Part shown: positions 1 through 7,961 of the stretch, one piece after another
How the letters are laid out: each line of letters opens with the position of its first letter
Position numbering within the stretch: position 1 is the stretch's first letter
NCBI RefSeq assembly: GCF_003415675.1
Contig: NZ_QFZK01000003.1
Span: forward strand, 1 to 64,000
Length of the DNA stretch: 64,000 nt
DNA from: Rhodoferax lacus
GTDB taxonomy: Bacteria; Pseudomonadota; Gammaproteobacteria; Burkholderiales; Burkholderiaceae_C
Direction of reading: 5' to 3'
Position numbers and translations under genes: made by a program
Notes under the pieces: generated by a model
What the model saw: the letters and a program-made list of their open reading frames with translations, nothing else
What the model was told of the DNA's origin: nothing
The model's database searches: none

Positions 1-233
1 CAGCCGCTGCCGTCCTGGAGCGTGAGTTTGGTACCAACACGGCCTTCGTGGACAACACCCACAACGACAGGGGCTGGGGCCCGCGCACCTTCAAAAACTT
101 CAAGGCCGCAGCCGATGAGGCAGCCGCCTCACGCCTGTATGCCGGCATCCACTACCGCTTCGCCATCGAAGGCGGCAAGCCGCAGGGGCAGTGCGCTGCC
201 CAGGCGGTGTTGGCGCTGAAGTTCAAGCCCTGA
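1..233 (+). CDS. Vanadium haloperoxidase / PAP2-superfamily protein, C-terminal end (partial)
   Basis: The window opens inside this gene; the frame is open from base 3 and stops with TGA at 231-233, giving about 76 C-terminal residues. The segment SRLYAGIHYRF is the last PAP2/vanadium-haloperoxidase phosphate (vanadate) binding motif, SR-x3-G-x-H, followed by the usual Gly-rich helix. Members are secreted or periplasmic acid phosphatases or halogenating peroxidases; the visible part cannot separate these. The Asp that often follows the motif reads Ala here (RFAIEGG). The family call rests on one motif, and the N-terminal part with the rest of the active site is outside the window. Confidence 0.6.
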   Translation, partial: AAAVLEREFGTNTAFVDNTHNDRGWGPRTFKNFKAAADEAAASRLYAGIHYRFAIEGGKPQGQCAAQAVLALKFKP

Positions 234-278
234 TTTGCGCCCATTCGCGCGGCACCCGTACCACCCGAGCAAGAACGC

Positions 279-1373
279 ATGTCAAACGAAAATCAATCCT
301 TGAATGGCGCCGTTGGCGGTGCCATGGTCAACGCCATGGAGGGCGCCGCCCTGGGGGAGGCCATTTACCGCAGCCAGAATGGCGGGCGCCCGTCCTCCAT
401 GAGCATGCTGCTGGCGAAATGTTTTGTGTTGTGGCTGGTGGGTTTGGCCATTTACGGTGCCTACGATTTTGCGAGCAGCAAGTACCGGGAGCACGTCACC
501 CGGCAAAAGCTGCAGGCGGAACTGGAGGCCCGCAAGACGAGCGCCCAGAATTTGGCGGACAACAACCTGGCCCTGGCCCAGCATGAAAAACGCATCCGCG
601 GGTTTGCCGGGTCCACCGTGTATGGCAATGCGTCGCCCGGGGGCAAGGGCAGTGCGGGCGTGTGGACCAGTGCCGGCACCTGGCAGGGCACGGTCAACTG
701 CGGCGGTGAAAAGTATGGCATGCGGCTGATGCTGCGGCCCGAGGCCGGCGCCCTGCAGGGGCTGGTGGTCCTGTTCCCTGCCATGATCCGCAAGGACTCT
801 GCGGATGCGTATTGGGCGTTTGACGTGAGCGCTTCTGAACAGGGAAAGAACCTCCAGATCAAGGCCGGGGACCGGGTCCAGGGAAAGCCGCGCTTCCAGC
901 CCTTTGATGCCGAGGCCTTGTTGTGGACCTCCATCACGCCGGATCTGGTGCTGGGGGACAAGGGCAGCTGCCATGGCCACCTGTACGGAATGGTAGACCC
1001 GAAGGCCTTGAACCAGTACGTGAAAATACCGTCCGGTCCCTACCCCCGGCTCTCGGGCACCTGGGAGGGCAGCTACACTTGCAGCCAGGGGCCAACCGGC
1101 CTGACGCTCAATCTCTCATCCCTTGCCGACTCGGTCACGGGTACCGTGGCCTTTCACCCCCTGCCCGGCAAGACCGGCCCCACGGGGTCTTACACCGTCA
1201 GCGGCAGCTACGACAAACGCAAGCTGGTTCTGAAAAGCGGGGAATGGATAGAGCGGCCCGAGGGCTACTCCATGGTGGACATTGCCATCGATTCCATGGA
1301 CGAGGTGAAGGGCGTGATGGCGGGCAAGATTCTGTTTCAGGGGTGCGGAAAAATGTCCGCGCAGCGCGCCTGA
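279..1373 (+). CDS. Unknown single-pass membrane protein with two tandem related domains
   Basis: I do not recognise this 364-residue protein. It has a Gly/Ala-rich N-terminus, one membrane segment at about residues 43-62 with few positive charges before it and KYR after it, then a charged, possibly coiled-coil stretch (about 68-108). The rest looks like two copies of one domain: copy 1 starts at about 133 (SAGTWQGTVNC) and copy 2 at about 260 (SGTWEGSYTC). Each copy has one Cys near its start and one near its end (about 141/232 and 269/356), so each could be closed by a disulfide outside the inner membrane. It starts 45 bases after the haloperoxidase stop on the same strand, and an ATG is the first start in frame. 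No function is proposed. Confidence 0.7.
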   Translation: MSNENQSLNGAVGGAMVNAMEGAALGEAIYRSQNGGRPSSMSMLLAKCFVLWLVGLAIYGAYDFASSKYREHVTRQKLQAELEARKTSAQNLADNNLALAQHEKRIRGFAGSTVYGNASPGGKGSAGVWTSAGTWQGTVNCGGEKYGMRLMLRPEAGALQGLVVLFPAMIRKDSADAYWAFDVSASEQGKNLQIKAGDRVQGKPRFQPFDAEALLWTSITPDLVLGDKGSCHGHLYGMVDPKALNQYVKIPSGPYPRLSGTWEGSYTCSQGPTGLTLNLSSLADSVTGTVAFHPLPGKTGPTGSYTVSGSYDKRKLVLKSGEWIERPEGYSMVDIAIDSMDEVKGVMAGKILFQGCGKMSAQRA

Positions 1374-1385
1374 CCCGGCGCAGGC

Positions 1386-2369
1386 TCAGCGCATCACCAG
1401 CGCCAGCGCCGCAAAGTCCCCCACGCGCTCGCCCAGCCCGGCGGGCACGATCTCCAGACCATTGGTGAGTGCGGGCAGCTTGCCATGCATGAAGGCCTGC
1501 AGGCGCGGCAGCAGGTAGTCCTGGTTGTGCCAGAACACACTGCCGCCCAGGGCAATGCGCTGCAGGTCCATGAGCGCGGTGATGTTGAAGAGGGCGCGGC
1601 CCATGACATGGCACAGCGCATCAATGATTTCTATGGCGCGGGCGTCGCCCGCCCGCGCGGCCGTGAACAGCGCCGAGGCATCGGCATAGCCTTGCGCGGC
1701 AAAGCGCCTGGCAATGGCGTTGCCTGCTACCAGCGCTTCCACATCGCCCACCAGGCCGCAGCCGCACAAGGCCTCATCGTTGTCAGACACAAAGATATGG
1801 CCGCCGTGCCCTGCATTGCCGTTCTTGCCGCGCAGGATGTGGCCGTCCACGCACAGGCCCATGCCGATGCCGGTGCTCCAGGTCACATAGGCACAGTTGC
1901 GCAGGCCCTGCAGCGCGCCCCAGCGGCGCTCGGCTTCCAGGGCCCCCACGCCGTCGTTTTCCACGCGCACGTTCTTGAAGGCCGCGCGCAGCGGTGCCTC
2001 CAGCAGGGCGCTCATCCAGTCATTGGGCAGGCCGCGCGCTTTGCCGGCCAGGCCGCCGCAGATGTTGGGTGCGGCCAACTCCACCAGGCCGTCGTTGAGC
2101 ACAAACGGGCCGCAGGACGAGACGCCCACCGAGCCCACGCTGGACAGCGGAATGCCGGCCAACGCGCAGCTCTCGCCAATCATGCGGATGATTTGCTGGG
2201 CCAGGGCGTCGTTGTTGCCTTCCTTGGCAGTGGGCTCGGACACCTTGCCGCTGATGCCGCGGTGGTCGGCCATGCTAATGGCCACCTTGGTGCCGCCTAT
2301 GTCCACACAGGCCAGGGGAGGGCTGCCCACGGGCAAATGAATGGTTGCGTCCAGTGTTGCTTGGTTCAT
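1386..2369 (-). CDS. ROK-family sugar kinase (glucokinase/fructokinase type)
   Basis: A 327-residue cytoplasmic sugar kinase of the ROK family. The N-terminal ATP phosphate loop reads DIGGTKVAI (about 22-30). The central part has the ROK signature with GHGGHIFV and a zinc-binding CGCGLVGDVE segment. There is no N-terminal helix-turn-helix, so it is a kinase and not a NagC/XylR-type repressor. The substrate cannot be read from sequence; fructose, glucose, mannose or an amino sugar are all possible. It lies 42 bases downstream of a phosphomannose-isomerase-type cupin on the same strand and probably shares its transcript, which favours hexose entry at the level of mannose/fructose. Confidence 0.85.
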   Translation of the reverse strand: MNQATLDATIHLPVGSPPLACVDIGGTKVAISMADHRGISGKVSEPTAKEGNNDALAQQIIRMIGESCALAGIPLSSVGSVGVSSCGPFVLNDGLVELAAPNICGGLAGKARGLPNDWMSALLEAPLRAAFKNVRVENDGVGALEAERRWGALQGLRNCAYVTWSTGIGMGLCVDGHILRGKNGNAGHGGHIFVSDNDEALCGCGLVGDVEALVAGNAIARRFAAQGYADASALFTAARAGDARAIEIIDALCHVMGRALFNITALMDLQRIALGGSVFWHNQDYLLPRLQAFMHGKLPALTNGLEIVPAGLGERVGDFAALALVMR

Positions 2370-2411
2370 GCTTGTCTCTTGTTGTCTTGCGTTGTCTTTT
2401 TTTTGACTGGT

Positions 2412-2780
2412 TTATTGTCGTCCGTAGTCGTCCTGCAGGCGCTCGATATCGTCTTCGCCCAGGTAGGCGCCAAACTGCACTTCCACAATTTCAACTGCTT
2501 CCTGTGTCAGGTTGGCCAGACGGTGCACCTGGCCCAGCGCGATGTCGCAGTGGCCGCCCACGCCCAGCTCAAACACGCGCTCGCCCAGGGTGACCTGGGC
2601 GGTGCCCTGAACCACCACCCAATGTTCGGCGCGCCGGTGGTGGCGCTGCAGGCTGATCTGCTGGCCAGGGTTGACGCCGATGCGCTTGATCTTGTTGCCG
2701 GCCACCTCGGACACGGTTTCAAACCAGCCCCAGGGGCGCTGGGTGCGTTCAATCGTGTGGGTGCGTGTGGTGCTGGTCAT
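2412..2780 (-). CDS. Phosphomannose isomerase type II-like cupin
   Basis: A single cupin domain of about 122 residues matching the C-terminal isomerase domain of type II mannose-6-phosphate isomerase/GDP-mannose pyrophosphorylase: RPWGWFETV near the N-terminus, metal-site residues in SLQRHHRRAEHWVVVQG, and LGQVHRLAN. The nucleotidyltransferase half is absent, so it is a stand-alone isomerase or sugar-binding cupin. The ATG at 2780 places the conserved PWG motif near residue 15; a longer reading from 2855 would run across the palindromic operator and is unlikely. It is followed by the ROK kinase. Together they could interconvert and phosphorylate mannose and fructose; this pairing is inference. 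Confidence 0.75.
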   Translation of the reverse strand: MTSTTRTHTIERTQRPWGWFETVSEVAGNKIKRIGVNPGQQISLQRHHRRAEHWVVVQGTAQVTLGERVFELGVGGHCDIALGQVHRLANLTQEAVEIVEVQFGAYLGEDDIERLQDDYGRQ

Positions 2781-2825
2781 GCTGGTCAAAAATGAAGTTG
2801 CAATGCTAACGCATGACGTGTCTTT

Positions 2826-2837
2826 GAAAGCGCTTTC
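2826..2837. promoter_or_regulatory. LacI/GalR-type operator palindrome upstream of cupin-ROK unit
   Basis: GAAAGCGCTTTC is a perfect 12-base palindrome with the central CG typical of LacI-family operators. It lies 46 bases before the cupin start in the 126-base gap after midA. No LacI-family gene is in the window, so the regulator would be encoded elsewhere. Confidence 0.55.
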
Positions 2838-2906
2838 TTTTTGCCGGATCTTCAATTCGTTCGGGTTACTGCCGGGTTACCTGCCACAGGCGCTGCGCCA
2901 GACACG

Positions 2907-4085
2907 TTACAGGCGGTGTGTGCGGTCGCCGTGGGCAAAACCCAGGGCCTCGAACAGCGGGCCTTTGACCAGGCCTATAACCTTGAACAGCTCGCCCATC
3001 TCGTGTTCCAGAATCAGCTTTTGTGCGGCCACCCGTTCGGGCAGGGGGGCGTTTTGCATCAGGTCCACCAGGCCGCAGTTCATCAGGAAGTGCGCTTGTG
3101 TGGTGTAGCCCAGCACCTCCAGCCCGGCGTCCTGTGCGGCCACGGCCACGCCGGTGAAGTTCACATGGGCGGTGATGTCTTTCAGGCCCACGGCCTGCAG
3201 CGGATCGGCGTCGGCCTGGTGGGCGCGGTGGCACATCACCGTGCCCATGTGGCGCTGCGGGTGGTAGTACTCGGCTTCGGGGAAGCCGTAGTCCAGGAAG
3301 AACAGGGCGCCACGCTCCAGCCGCTCGGCCAGGGTGCGCACAAAGGCCTCGGCCTGGGGGTGGACCTCGGTCAGGTAGTCGTGTGGGCCCTCAATGTCCA
3401 GCGGTGGGTGCAGGCTGGTGGGGCGGTCCGCCCAGACCCAGGCGCCGTCCTGCAGCGCCACGCCGCGCTCACTCCACAGCCCTTGTGTGCGCGCCAAGAG
3501 TTGCACCGGCATGGCGTCCAGCACCTCGTTGCCCAGCACCACGCCCTGCATGCGCTCGGGCAGGGCGGCAGCCCAGTGCGCCACCTCCAGGTGTTCGCGC
3601 AGGGCGTGGCGCTGGCGCTCTTTGAGGCTGTCGGACAAATCCACAATGGTGTAGCGGTCCACGCGCTGGCCCATGGCTTTCAGTGCCGTCAGCAGTTGCA
3701 GGGCCAAGGCGCCGGTGCCCGCACCAAACTCCCAGATTTCGAAGCACTGGGTTGCATGCATGGCTTGGGCCACCTGTTGCGCCAGGGCGTAGCCAAACAG
3801 TGGCGTCATCTCGGGTGCGGTCACAAAGTCGCTGCCCGCGCCCTGCACACTGCCATCCGTCTGCCGCGTGCCCTGGGGCAGGGTGCCGAACTTGGTGGAG
3901 CCATTGGCGTAGTAGCCCAGGCCGGGGGCGTACAGGGCCAGTTCCATGAAGCGATCGAATCCCAGCCAGCCACCGGCTTGCTGCATCTCGGTGGCCATGC
4001 GCGCGTGCAGCGCGGCCACCAGGCGAGTCGCCTCGGTCGAAGCCAGGGATATAGGGGGGGTGGGTAAACTCGGAGCTGTTGTCAT
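2907..4085 (-). CDS. MidA/NDUFAF7-family SAM-dependent methyltransferase
   Basis: A 392-residue class I methyltransferase of the MidA (PF02636, DUF185) family. Seen in the sequence are FMELALYAPGLGYYANG near the N-terminus, the SAM-binding motif EFGAGTGALALQLL, VLGNEVLDAMPV, and FFLDYGFPEAEYYHPQRHMGT. In mitochondria the homologue dimethylates an arginine of a complex I subunit; the bacterial substrate is not established. The start at 4085 gives the standard N-terminus; only 21 bases separate it from the divergent SDR start at 4107, so each promoter must overlap the other gene. An open frame continues upstream to 4817 but is antisense shadow. Confidence 0.88.
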   Translation of the reverse strand: MTTAPSLPTPPISLASTEATRLVAALHARMATEMQQAGGWLGFDRFMELALYAPGLGYYANGSTKFGTLPQGTRQTDGSVQGAGSDFVTAPEMTPLFGYALAQQVAQAMHATQCFEIWEFGAGTGALALQLLTALKAMGQRVDRYTIVDLSDSLKERQRHALREHLEVAHWAAALPERMQGVVLGNEVLDAMPVQLLARTQGLWSERGVALQDGAWVWADRPTSLHPPLDIEGPHDYLTEVHPQAEAFVRTLAERLERGALFFLDYGFPEAEYYHPQRHMGTVMCHRAHQADADPLQAVGLKDITAHVNFTGVAVAAQDAGLEVLGYTTQAHFLMNCGLVDLMQNAPLPERVAAQKLILEHEMGELFKVIGLVKGPLFEALGFAHGDRTHRL

Positions 4086-4106
4086 ATCGCGCTGGATTGT
4101 CCCCCA

Positions 4107-4763
4107 ATGTCTGCTTCTGCTCCCCACACTGTGTTGCCCCCTGTTGTTCTGGTCACCGGCGCTGCCAAGCTGCTGGGGCGAGAGATCGCCCTGCTGCTGG
4201 CCGAACAGGGCTGGCGCGTGGCCGTGCACTACCGCGACTCCGTAGAAGAAGCGCGCCGCACCGTGGCCGATTGCTCTGCCCTCACACCCGGCGCGCAAGC
4301 CCTGCGCAGCAACCTGGGCAACGAAACCGCGGTGCGCAACCTGCTGCCCGCGGTGATCGAGGCCTTTGGCCAGGTGGATGCGGTGGTCAACTGCGCCACC
4401 ACCTTCGAGCACGACACCGCTGCCAGCTTCAGCTTTGCCGCCATGGAAAAGCACATGCGCAGCAACACCGGTGCGGCCATTTTGCTGAGCCAGGCCCTGC
4501 ACACCCACATCAGCCAGCGCCGCAAGCGCCAACCGGAGGCCACCGGCGCGGTGGTGAACCTGCTGGATCAGAAGCTGCGCAACCAGACGCCGGACTTTTT
4601 GTCCTACAGCCTGTCCAAGGCTGCTTTGGGTGCGGCCAATGCCGTGCTGGAGCTGACCCTGCAGCCGCTGCTGCGCGTGGTGAGCGTGAGCACCGCTCAG
4701 CAAGCAGCCGCCGCACTGCAGCCGGTGCACCCCGCTACAACCCCTGCCACCCACCATGCTTAA
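4107..4763 (+). CDS. Short SDR, pteridine-reductase-like, C-terminally short
   Basis: A 218-residue short-chain dehydrogenase/reductase of the pteridine reductase/FolM group. It has the Rossmann motif TGAAKLLG, NCATTF in place of the usual NNAG/S, and the catalytic YSLSK (Y-x3-K). The group signature LDQKLRNQTPDFLSYS is shared with the next gene. Compared with the neighbouring 261-residue paralogue it lacks the last 40 or so residues, including the P-G substrate loop, and ends in a low-complexity Ala/Pro/Thr tail. Its stop overlaps the start of the next SDR by 8 bases. It may be a degraded duplicate or a subunit partner; the YxxxK survives. Confidence 0.75.
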   Translation: MSASAPHTVLPPVVLVTGAAKLLGREIALLLAEQGWRVAVHYRDSVEEARRTVADCSALTPGAQALRSNLGNETAVRNLLPAVIEAFGQVDAVVNCATTFEHDTAASFSFAAMEKHMRSNTGAAILLSQALHTHISQRRKRQPEATGAVVNLLDQKLRNQTPDFLSYSLSKAALGAANAVLELTLQPLLRVVSVSTAQQAAAALQPVHPATTPATHHA

Positions 4764-5541
4764 GCGCGTTCTCATCACCGGCGGCGCCCAGCGTCTGGGC
4801 GCACTGCTGTGCCGCACCTTTGCCCACGCCGGTTGGGAGGTGTGGTGCCACTACCAGCACTCGGGCGATGTGGCCCATGCCCTGGTAGAAGAGTTGCGCA
4901 GCGCAGGCTTTGCCGCCTATGCAGTGCGGGCCGATCTGCGGGTGGAGGCCCAGCGCGCCTCCATGCTGGAGCAGGTCGTGGCCCAGGGCGGGGCTTTGCA
5001 TTGCCTGGTCAACAACGCCTCGATGTTTGCGGAAGACCGTGCCACCGGTCTGGACATGGATCTGGTACGCAGCCAGCTCGAAGTCAACCTGATTGCGCCC
5101 CTGTCGCTCTCGGCACTGGTGGCCGCGCGGCTGCCGCCCGATGCACAGGCCGGCGACTGCAGCATCATCCATGTGCTGGACCAGAAGGTGTTCAACCTCA
5201 ACCCCGATTACTTCAGCTACACCGTCTCCAAGCTGGCCCTGGAGCGCAGTGTGGCCCTGCAGGCCCAGGCCCTGGCGCCGCGTGTGCGCGTGTGTGGTGT
5301 GGCACCCGGCCTGATGTTCATCAGCGGGCCGCAGACCCAGGACAACTTTGAGCGATCGGGCAAGGTCAACCTGATGCAAACCGCGTTGGACCCGCAGCGC
5401 GTGGCCCAAAGCGTGCTCTTCCTGGCCGAAAACCCCTGCATCACCGGCGTGACGCTGGCTGTCGACAATGGACAACATCTGGTCCCTTTGACACGCGATG
5501 TGATGTTTGCCCTTGCCGACAATGGAACTCCCGCAACATGA
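4756..5541 (+). CDS. SDR, dihydromonapterin/pteridine reductase-like
   Basis: A full-length 261-residue SDR. NAD(P)-binding TGGAQRLG, NNAS, and catalytic YTVSK are all present, as is the PG-containing loop VAPGLMFISG. The LDQKVFNLNPDYFSYT segment is typical of FolM/pteridine reductases, which reduce dihydromonapterin or dihydrofolate with NADPH. The gene overlaps the following folB by four bases (ATGA), so it is translated with pterin genes. With the FolX-like gene downstream, the likely product is tetrahydromonapterin, a cofactor for aromatic amino acid hydroxylases; that role is inferred from the pathway. folM would be a reasonable symbol but sequence alone does not prove it. Confidence 0.8.
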   Translation: MLKRVLITGGAQRLGALLCRTFAHAGWEVWCHYQHSGDVAHALVEELRSAGFAAYAVRADLRVEAQRASMLEQVVAQGGALHCLVNNASMFAEDRATGLDMDLVRSQLEVNLIAPLSLSALVAARLPPDAQAGDCSIIHVLDQKVFNLNPDYFSYTVSKLALERSVALQAQALAPRVRVCGVAPGLMFISGPQTQDNFERSGKVNLMQTALDPQRVAQSVLFLAENPCITGVTLAVDNGQHLVPLTRDVMFALADNGTPAT

Positions 5542-5948
5542 CCCTTGACCCCCGTACCGACCCCTTAAGCCGGCTGATCCTGTCGTGCCGGCGCATCTTT
5601 CTCAGGGACCATGCGGTGTCGGTGCAAATCGGCGCCCACGACTTTGAGAAGGGCCAGCCCCAGCGTGTGATTTTCAATGTGGAGCTCTTTGTGCCCTATG
5701 CCGAATCCACCCCCCAGACCGACAGCCTGTCGGAAGTGGTGGACTACGACTTTGTGCGCGAAGTGATCGCCCGGCGCGTGGCCAGCGGCCATGTGGACCT
5801 GCAGGAAACCCTGTGCGATGACCTGGCCACCCGCATGCTGGAGCATCCGCAGGTGTGGGCGGTGCGGCTGTCGAGCTGCAAGCCCGACGTGTATCCGGAC
5901 AGCGCGGGGGTGGGGGTTGAGGTCTTCCGTATGAAAGAAAACACATGA
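5538..5948 (+). CDS. folB: Dihydroneopterin aldolase
   Basis: A 136-residue T-fold enzyme that cleaves 7,8-dihydroneopterin to 6-hydroxymethyl-dihydropterin and glycolaldehyde in folate synthesis. Aligning by eye with characterised enzymes, the catalytic residues are kept: Glu in GAHDFEKGQPQ, Tyr in VVDYDFV, Glu in DLQETLCD and the Lys of CKPD, which matches the E. coli SKPG lysine. It has about 15 extra residues at the N-terminus. It overlaps the SDR upstream (ATGA) and the FolX-like gene downstream (ATGA). Confidence 0.88.
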   Translation: MTLDPRTDPLSRLILSCRRIFLRDHAVSVQIGAHDFEKGQPQRVIFNVELFVPYAESTPQTDSLSEVVDYDFVREVIARRVASGHVDLQETLCDDLATRMLEHPQVWAVRLSSCKPDVYPDSAGVGVEVFRMKENT

Positions 5949-6358
5949 GCCAAGTCAGCGCAAACAAATCCACCGGCAACCAGACCCTGACCCTGACCGG
6001 ACTGCGCTTTGACGCCAGCCTGGGGATTCTGGAGTCTGAGAAAATCGAGCCGCAACCCATCCAGGTGGACGCCGAGTTGTGCCTGGGCTGCCAGCCGCTG
6101 CTGCCCGAAGACGATGAAATCAACCATGTGCTGGACTACCGCAAGGTGCGCCAGCTCATCATCGACGAGTGCACCTCCGAGCATGTGAACCTGCTGGAGA
6201 CGCTGATTGGCAAGCTCAGCCACCGCCTGATGCAGCTGCCCGGCGTGGTGGGTGCGCGGGTGAAGATTGCCAAGCTCGAAATATTTGACGATTGCGAGGT
6301 CGCCATCCGCATGGAAACCGGACACTGGGCCACTGTGCCGCAAGGAGATTTACGATGA
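5945..6358 (+). CDS. folX: FolX-like T-fold protein (dihydroneopterin triphosphate 2'-epimerase type)
   Basis: A second T-fold protein of 137 residues, clearly diverged from the folB product beside it. The Glu (GILESEK), Tyr (LDYRKV) and second Glu (NLLETL) are kept, but the C-terminal active-site strand reads [16 protein letters not shown]. This matches the E. coli FolX pattern VEIDKL better than the FolB KPG pattern. FolX epimerises dihydroneopterin triphosphate to dihydromonapterin triphosphate. The FolX assignment is by motif resemblance only; an older annotation would be 'dihydroneopterin aldolase'. ATGA overlaps join it to folB and ttcA. Confidence 0.65.
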   Translation: MSQVSANKSTGNQTLTLTGLRFDASLGILESEKIEPQPIQVDAELCLGCQPLLPEDDEINHVLDYRKVRQLIIDECTSEHVNLLETLIGKLSHRLMQLPGVVGARVKIAKLEIFDDCEVAIRMETGHWATVPQGDLR

Positions 6359-7278
6359 GTGCTGTCTGGGTCGAAGACGAGGCGCCTGCAGTCTCTGCAG
6401 ACAAGCAGATGAAGATCGAGCGCGAAACCCACAAGCTCGAGAAGCGCCTGTGCCGCCAGGTGGGCCAGGCCATCATGGACTTCAACATGATCGAGGAGGG
6501 CGACCGCGTCATGGTCTGCATGTCCGGCGGCAAGGACAGCTACGGCATGCTCGACATCCTGCTCAAGATGCAGCAGCGCGCGCCTATCAAGTTTGAACTG
6601 GTGGCCGTCAACCTGGACCAGAAGCAGCCCGGCTTCCCCGACCACATCCTGCCCGAGTACCTGAAGAACCTGGGCGTGGAGTACTACATTGAGACGCAGG
6701 ACACCTACAGCATCGTCAAGCGCAACATCCCCGAAGGCAAGACCATGTGCAGCCTGTGCAGCCGCCTGCGCCGGGGCATTCTGTACGGCGTGGCCAGGAA
6801 GCTCCAATGCAACAAGCTGGCCCTGGGCCACCACCGCGACGACATGCTGCAGACCTTTTTTCTGAACATGTTCTTCGCTGGCAAGCTCAAGGGCATGCCG
6901 CCCAAGCTCACCAGCGACAACGGCGAGTTTGTGGTGATACGCCCGCTGGCCAACGTGGCCGAAAAAGACCTGGTGCGCTGGGCCACGCACCGCCAGTTTC
7001 CCATCATCCCCTGCACCCTGTGCGGCAGCCAGGAAAACCTGCAGCGCGTGCAGATCGGAAACATGCTGCGCGAGTGGGAGAAGAAGTATCCCGGGCGCAC
7101 CGAGACCATGTTCACCGCGCTGCAAAACGTGGCGCCCTCGCACCTGATGGACCCCAAGCTGTTTGACTTCAAGGGTGTGTCTGCCACCGGTGTGGAGGAC
7201 GAAGAAGGTGACAAGGCCTTCGACGCCGAGGAATTCACCGCGCCCACCCTGCCGGGCCTGCAGGTGGTGGCGGCCTGA
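6355..7278 (+). CDS. ttcA: tRNA 2-thiocytidine(32) synthetase
   Basis: A 307-residue enzyme that thiolates cytidine 32 of certain tRNAs using ATP and an Fe-S cluster. The PP-loop SGGKDS follows VMVCM near residue 60, and two CxxC pairs (CSLC and CTLC) supply the cluster ligands; [14 protein letters not shown] is a further family motif. The ATG at 6355 overlaps the folX stop and has the Shine-Dalgarno AAGGAG; an upstream reading from 6292 would overlap folX heavily. The acidic C-terminal tail after about 275 is beyond the conserved domain. Confidence 0.95.
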   Translation: MSAVWVEDEAPAVSADKQMKIERETHKLEKRLCRQVGQAIMDFNMIEEGDRVMVCMSGGKDSYGMLDILLKMQQRAPIKFELVAVNLDQKQPGFPDHILPEYLKNLGVEYYIETQDTYSIVKRNIPEGKTMCSLCSRLRRGILYGVARKLQCNKLALGHHRDDMLQTFFLNMFFAGKLKGMPPKLTSDNGEFVVIRPLANVAEKDLVRWATHRQFPIIPCTLCGSQENLQRVQIGNMLREWEKKYPGRTETMFTALQNVAPSHLMDPKLFDFKGVSATGVEDEEGDKAFDAEEFTAPTLPGLQVVAA

Positions 7279-7280
7279 CC

Positions 7281-7961
7281 ATGACCGCCTTGACACGCTG
7301 CCTTGCTCGCATACCGGGTCGCACACTGGCCATGGCCGGCCTGGCCCTGCTGTGCGCCGCCCTCACGGGCTGCGCCTTGCCGCGCATGATTGACAGCGAC
7401 GTGCAGAGTTTCACGGCAGCAGTGCCTGCGGTGCGCCCGGCGCTCTACCGCTTTGAGCGCCTGCCCTCGCAGAGCGCATCCGTTGCCCAGGACCAGATCG
7501 AAGCGCTGGCCGCGCAGGCCCTCGCCAAGGTGGGCCTCACACCCGCGCCGCTGGTATCGGGTGCCATTGCCGGCACCGCTTCCGCCGCGCCCAGTGCGCG
7601 CTATGCGGTCCAGGTCAGCGTGAACATCACGGCCATGGTGTCGCCTTACCCGCAGGTCGCGGTGGGCAGTTTTTGGGGTTCCCGTGGCATGCACCACCGC
7701 AGCAGCCTGGCCCTGTCGCTGGAGCCCACCTGGTACCGCCATACCGTGCGCTTTCTGTTGCGCGACAGCGCCACCGGCCAACTGGCCTTTGAGACCACGG
7801 CCAGTTTTGATGGCCCCTGGGCCGACAGTGGCAACCTGCTGCCGGTGATTCTGGATGCCGCACTGAACGGCTACCCGACACCCCCCGCAGGTCCGCGCAA
7901 GGTGGTGATTGAGCTGCCGGGCCAGCCGCCCGAAGCACCCGAAGCACCCGGAACGCCTTAG
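7281..7961 (+). CDS. DUF4136-type lipoprotein
   Basis: A 226-residue predicted lipoprotein: basic N-terminus, hydrophobic segment (about 16-28) and lipobox LTGC. The mature part fits the DUF4136 pattern (F-x4-P-x-LY-RFERLPSQ..., V-x-V-x3 strands), a family of outer-membrane lipoproteins without known function. A Pro/Glu-rich repeat (PEAPEAPG) ends the protein. It begins two bases after ttcA and its TAG stop shares the G of the next gene's GTG, so the three are co-transcribed. Confidence 0.75.
   Translation: MTALTRCLARIPGRTLAMAGLALLCAALTGCALPRMIDSDVQSFTAAVPAVRPALYRFERLPSQSASVAQDQIEALAAQALAKVGLTPAPLVSGAIAGTASAAPSARYAVQVSVNITAMVSPYPQVAVGSFWGSRGMHHRSSLALSLEPTWYRHTVRFLLRDSATGQLAFETTASFDGPWADSGNLLPVILDAALNGYPTPPAGPRKVVIELPGQPPEAPEAPGTP

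Noticed and set aside
2907..4817. Reading midA as a 636-residue protein starting at 4817
   Set aside because: The added N-terminus is antisense to the SDR gene, and MidA proteins begin at the ATG at 4085.
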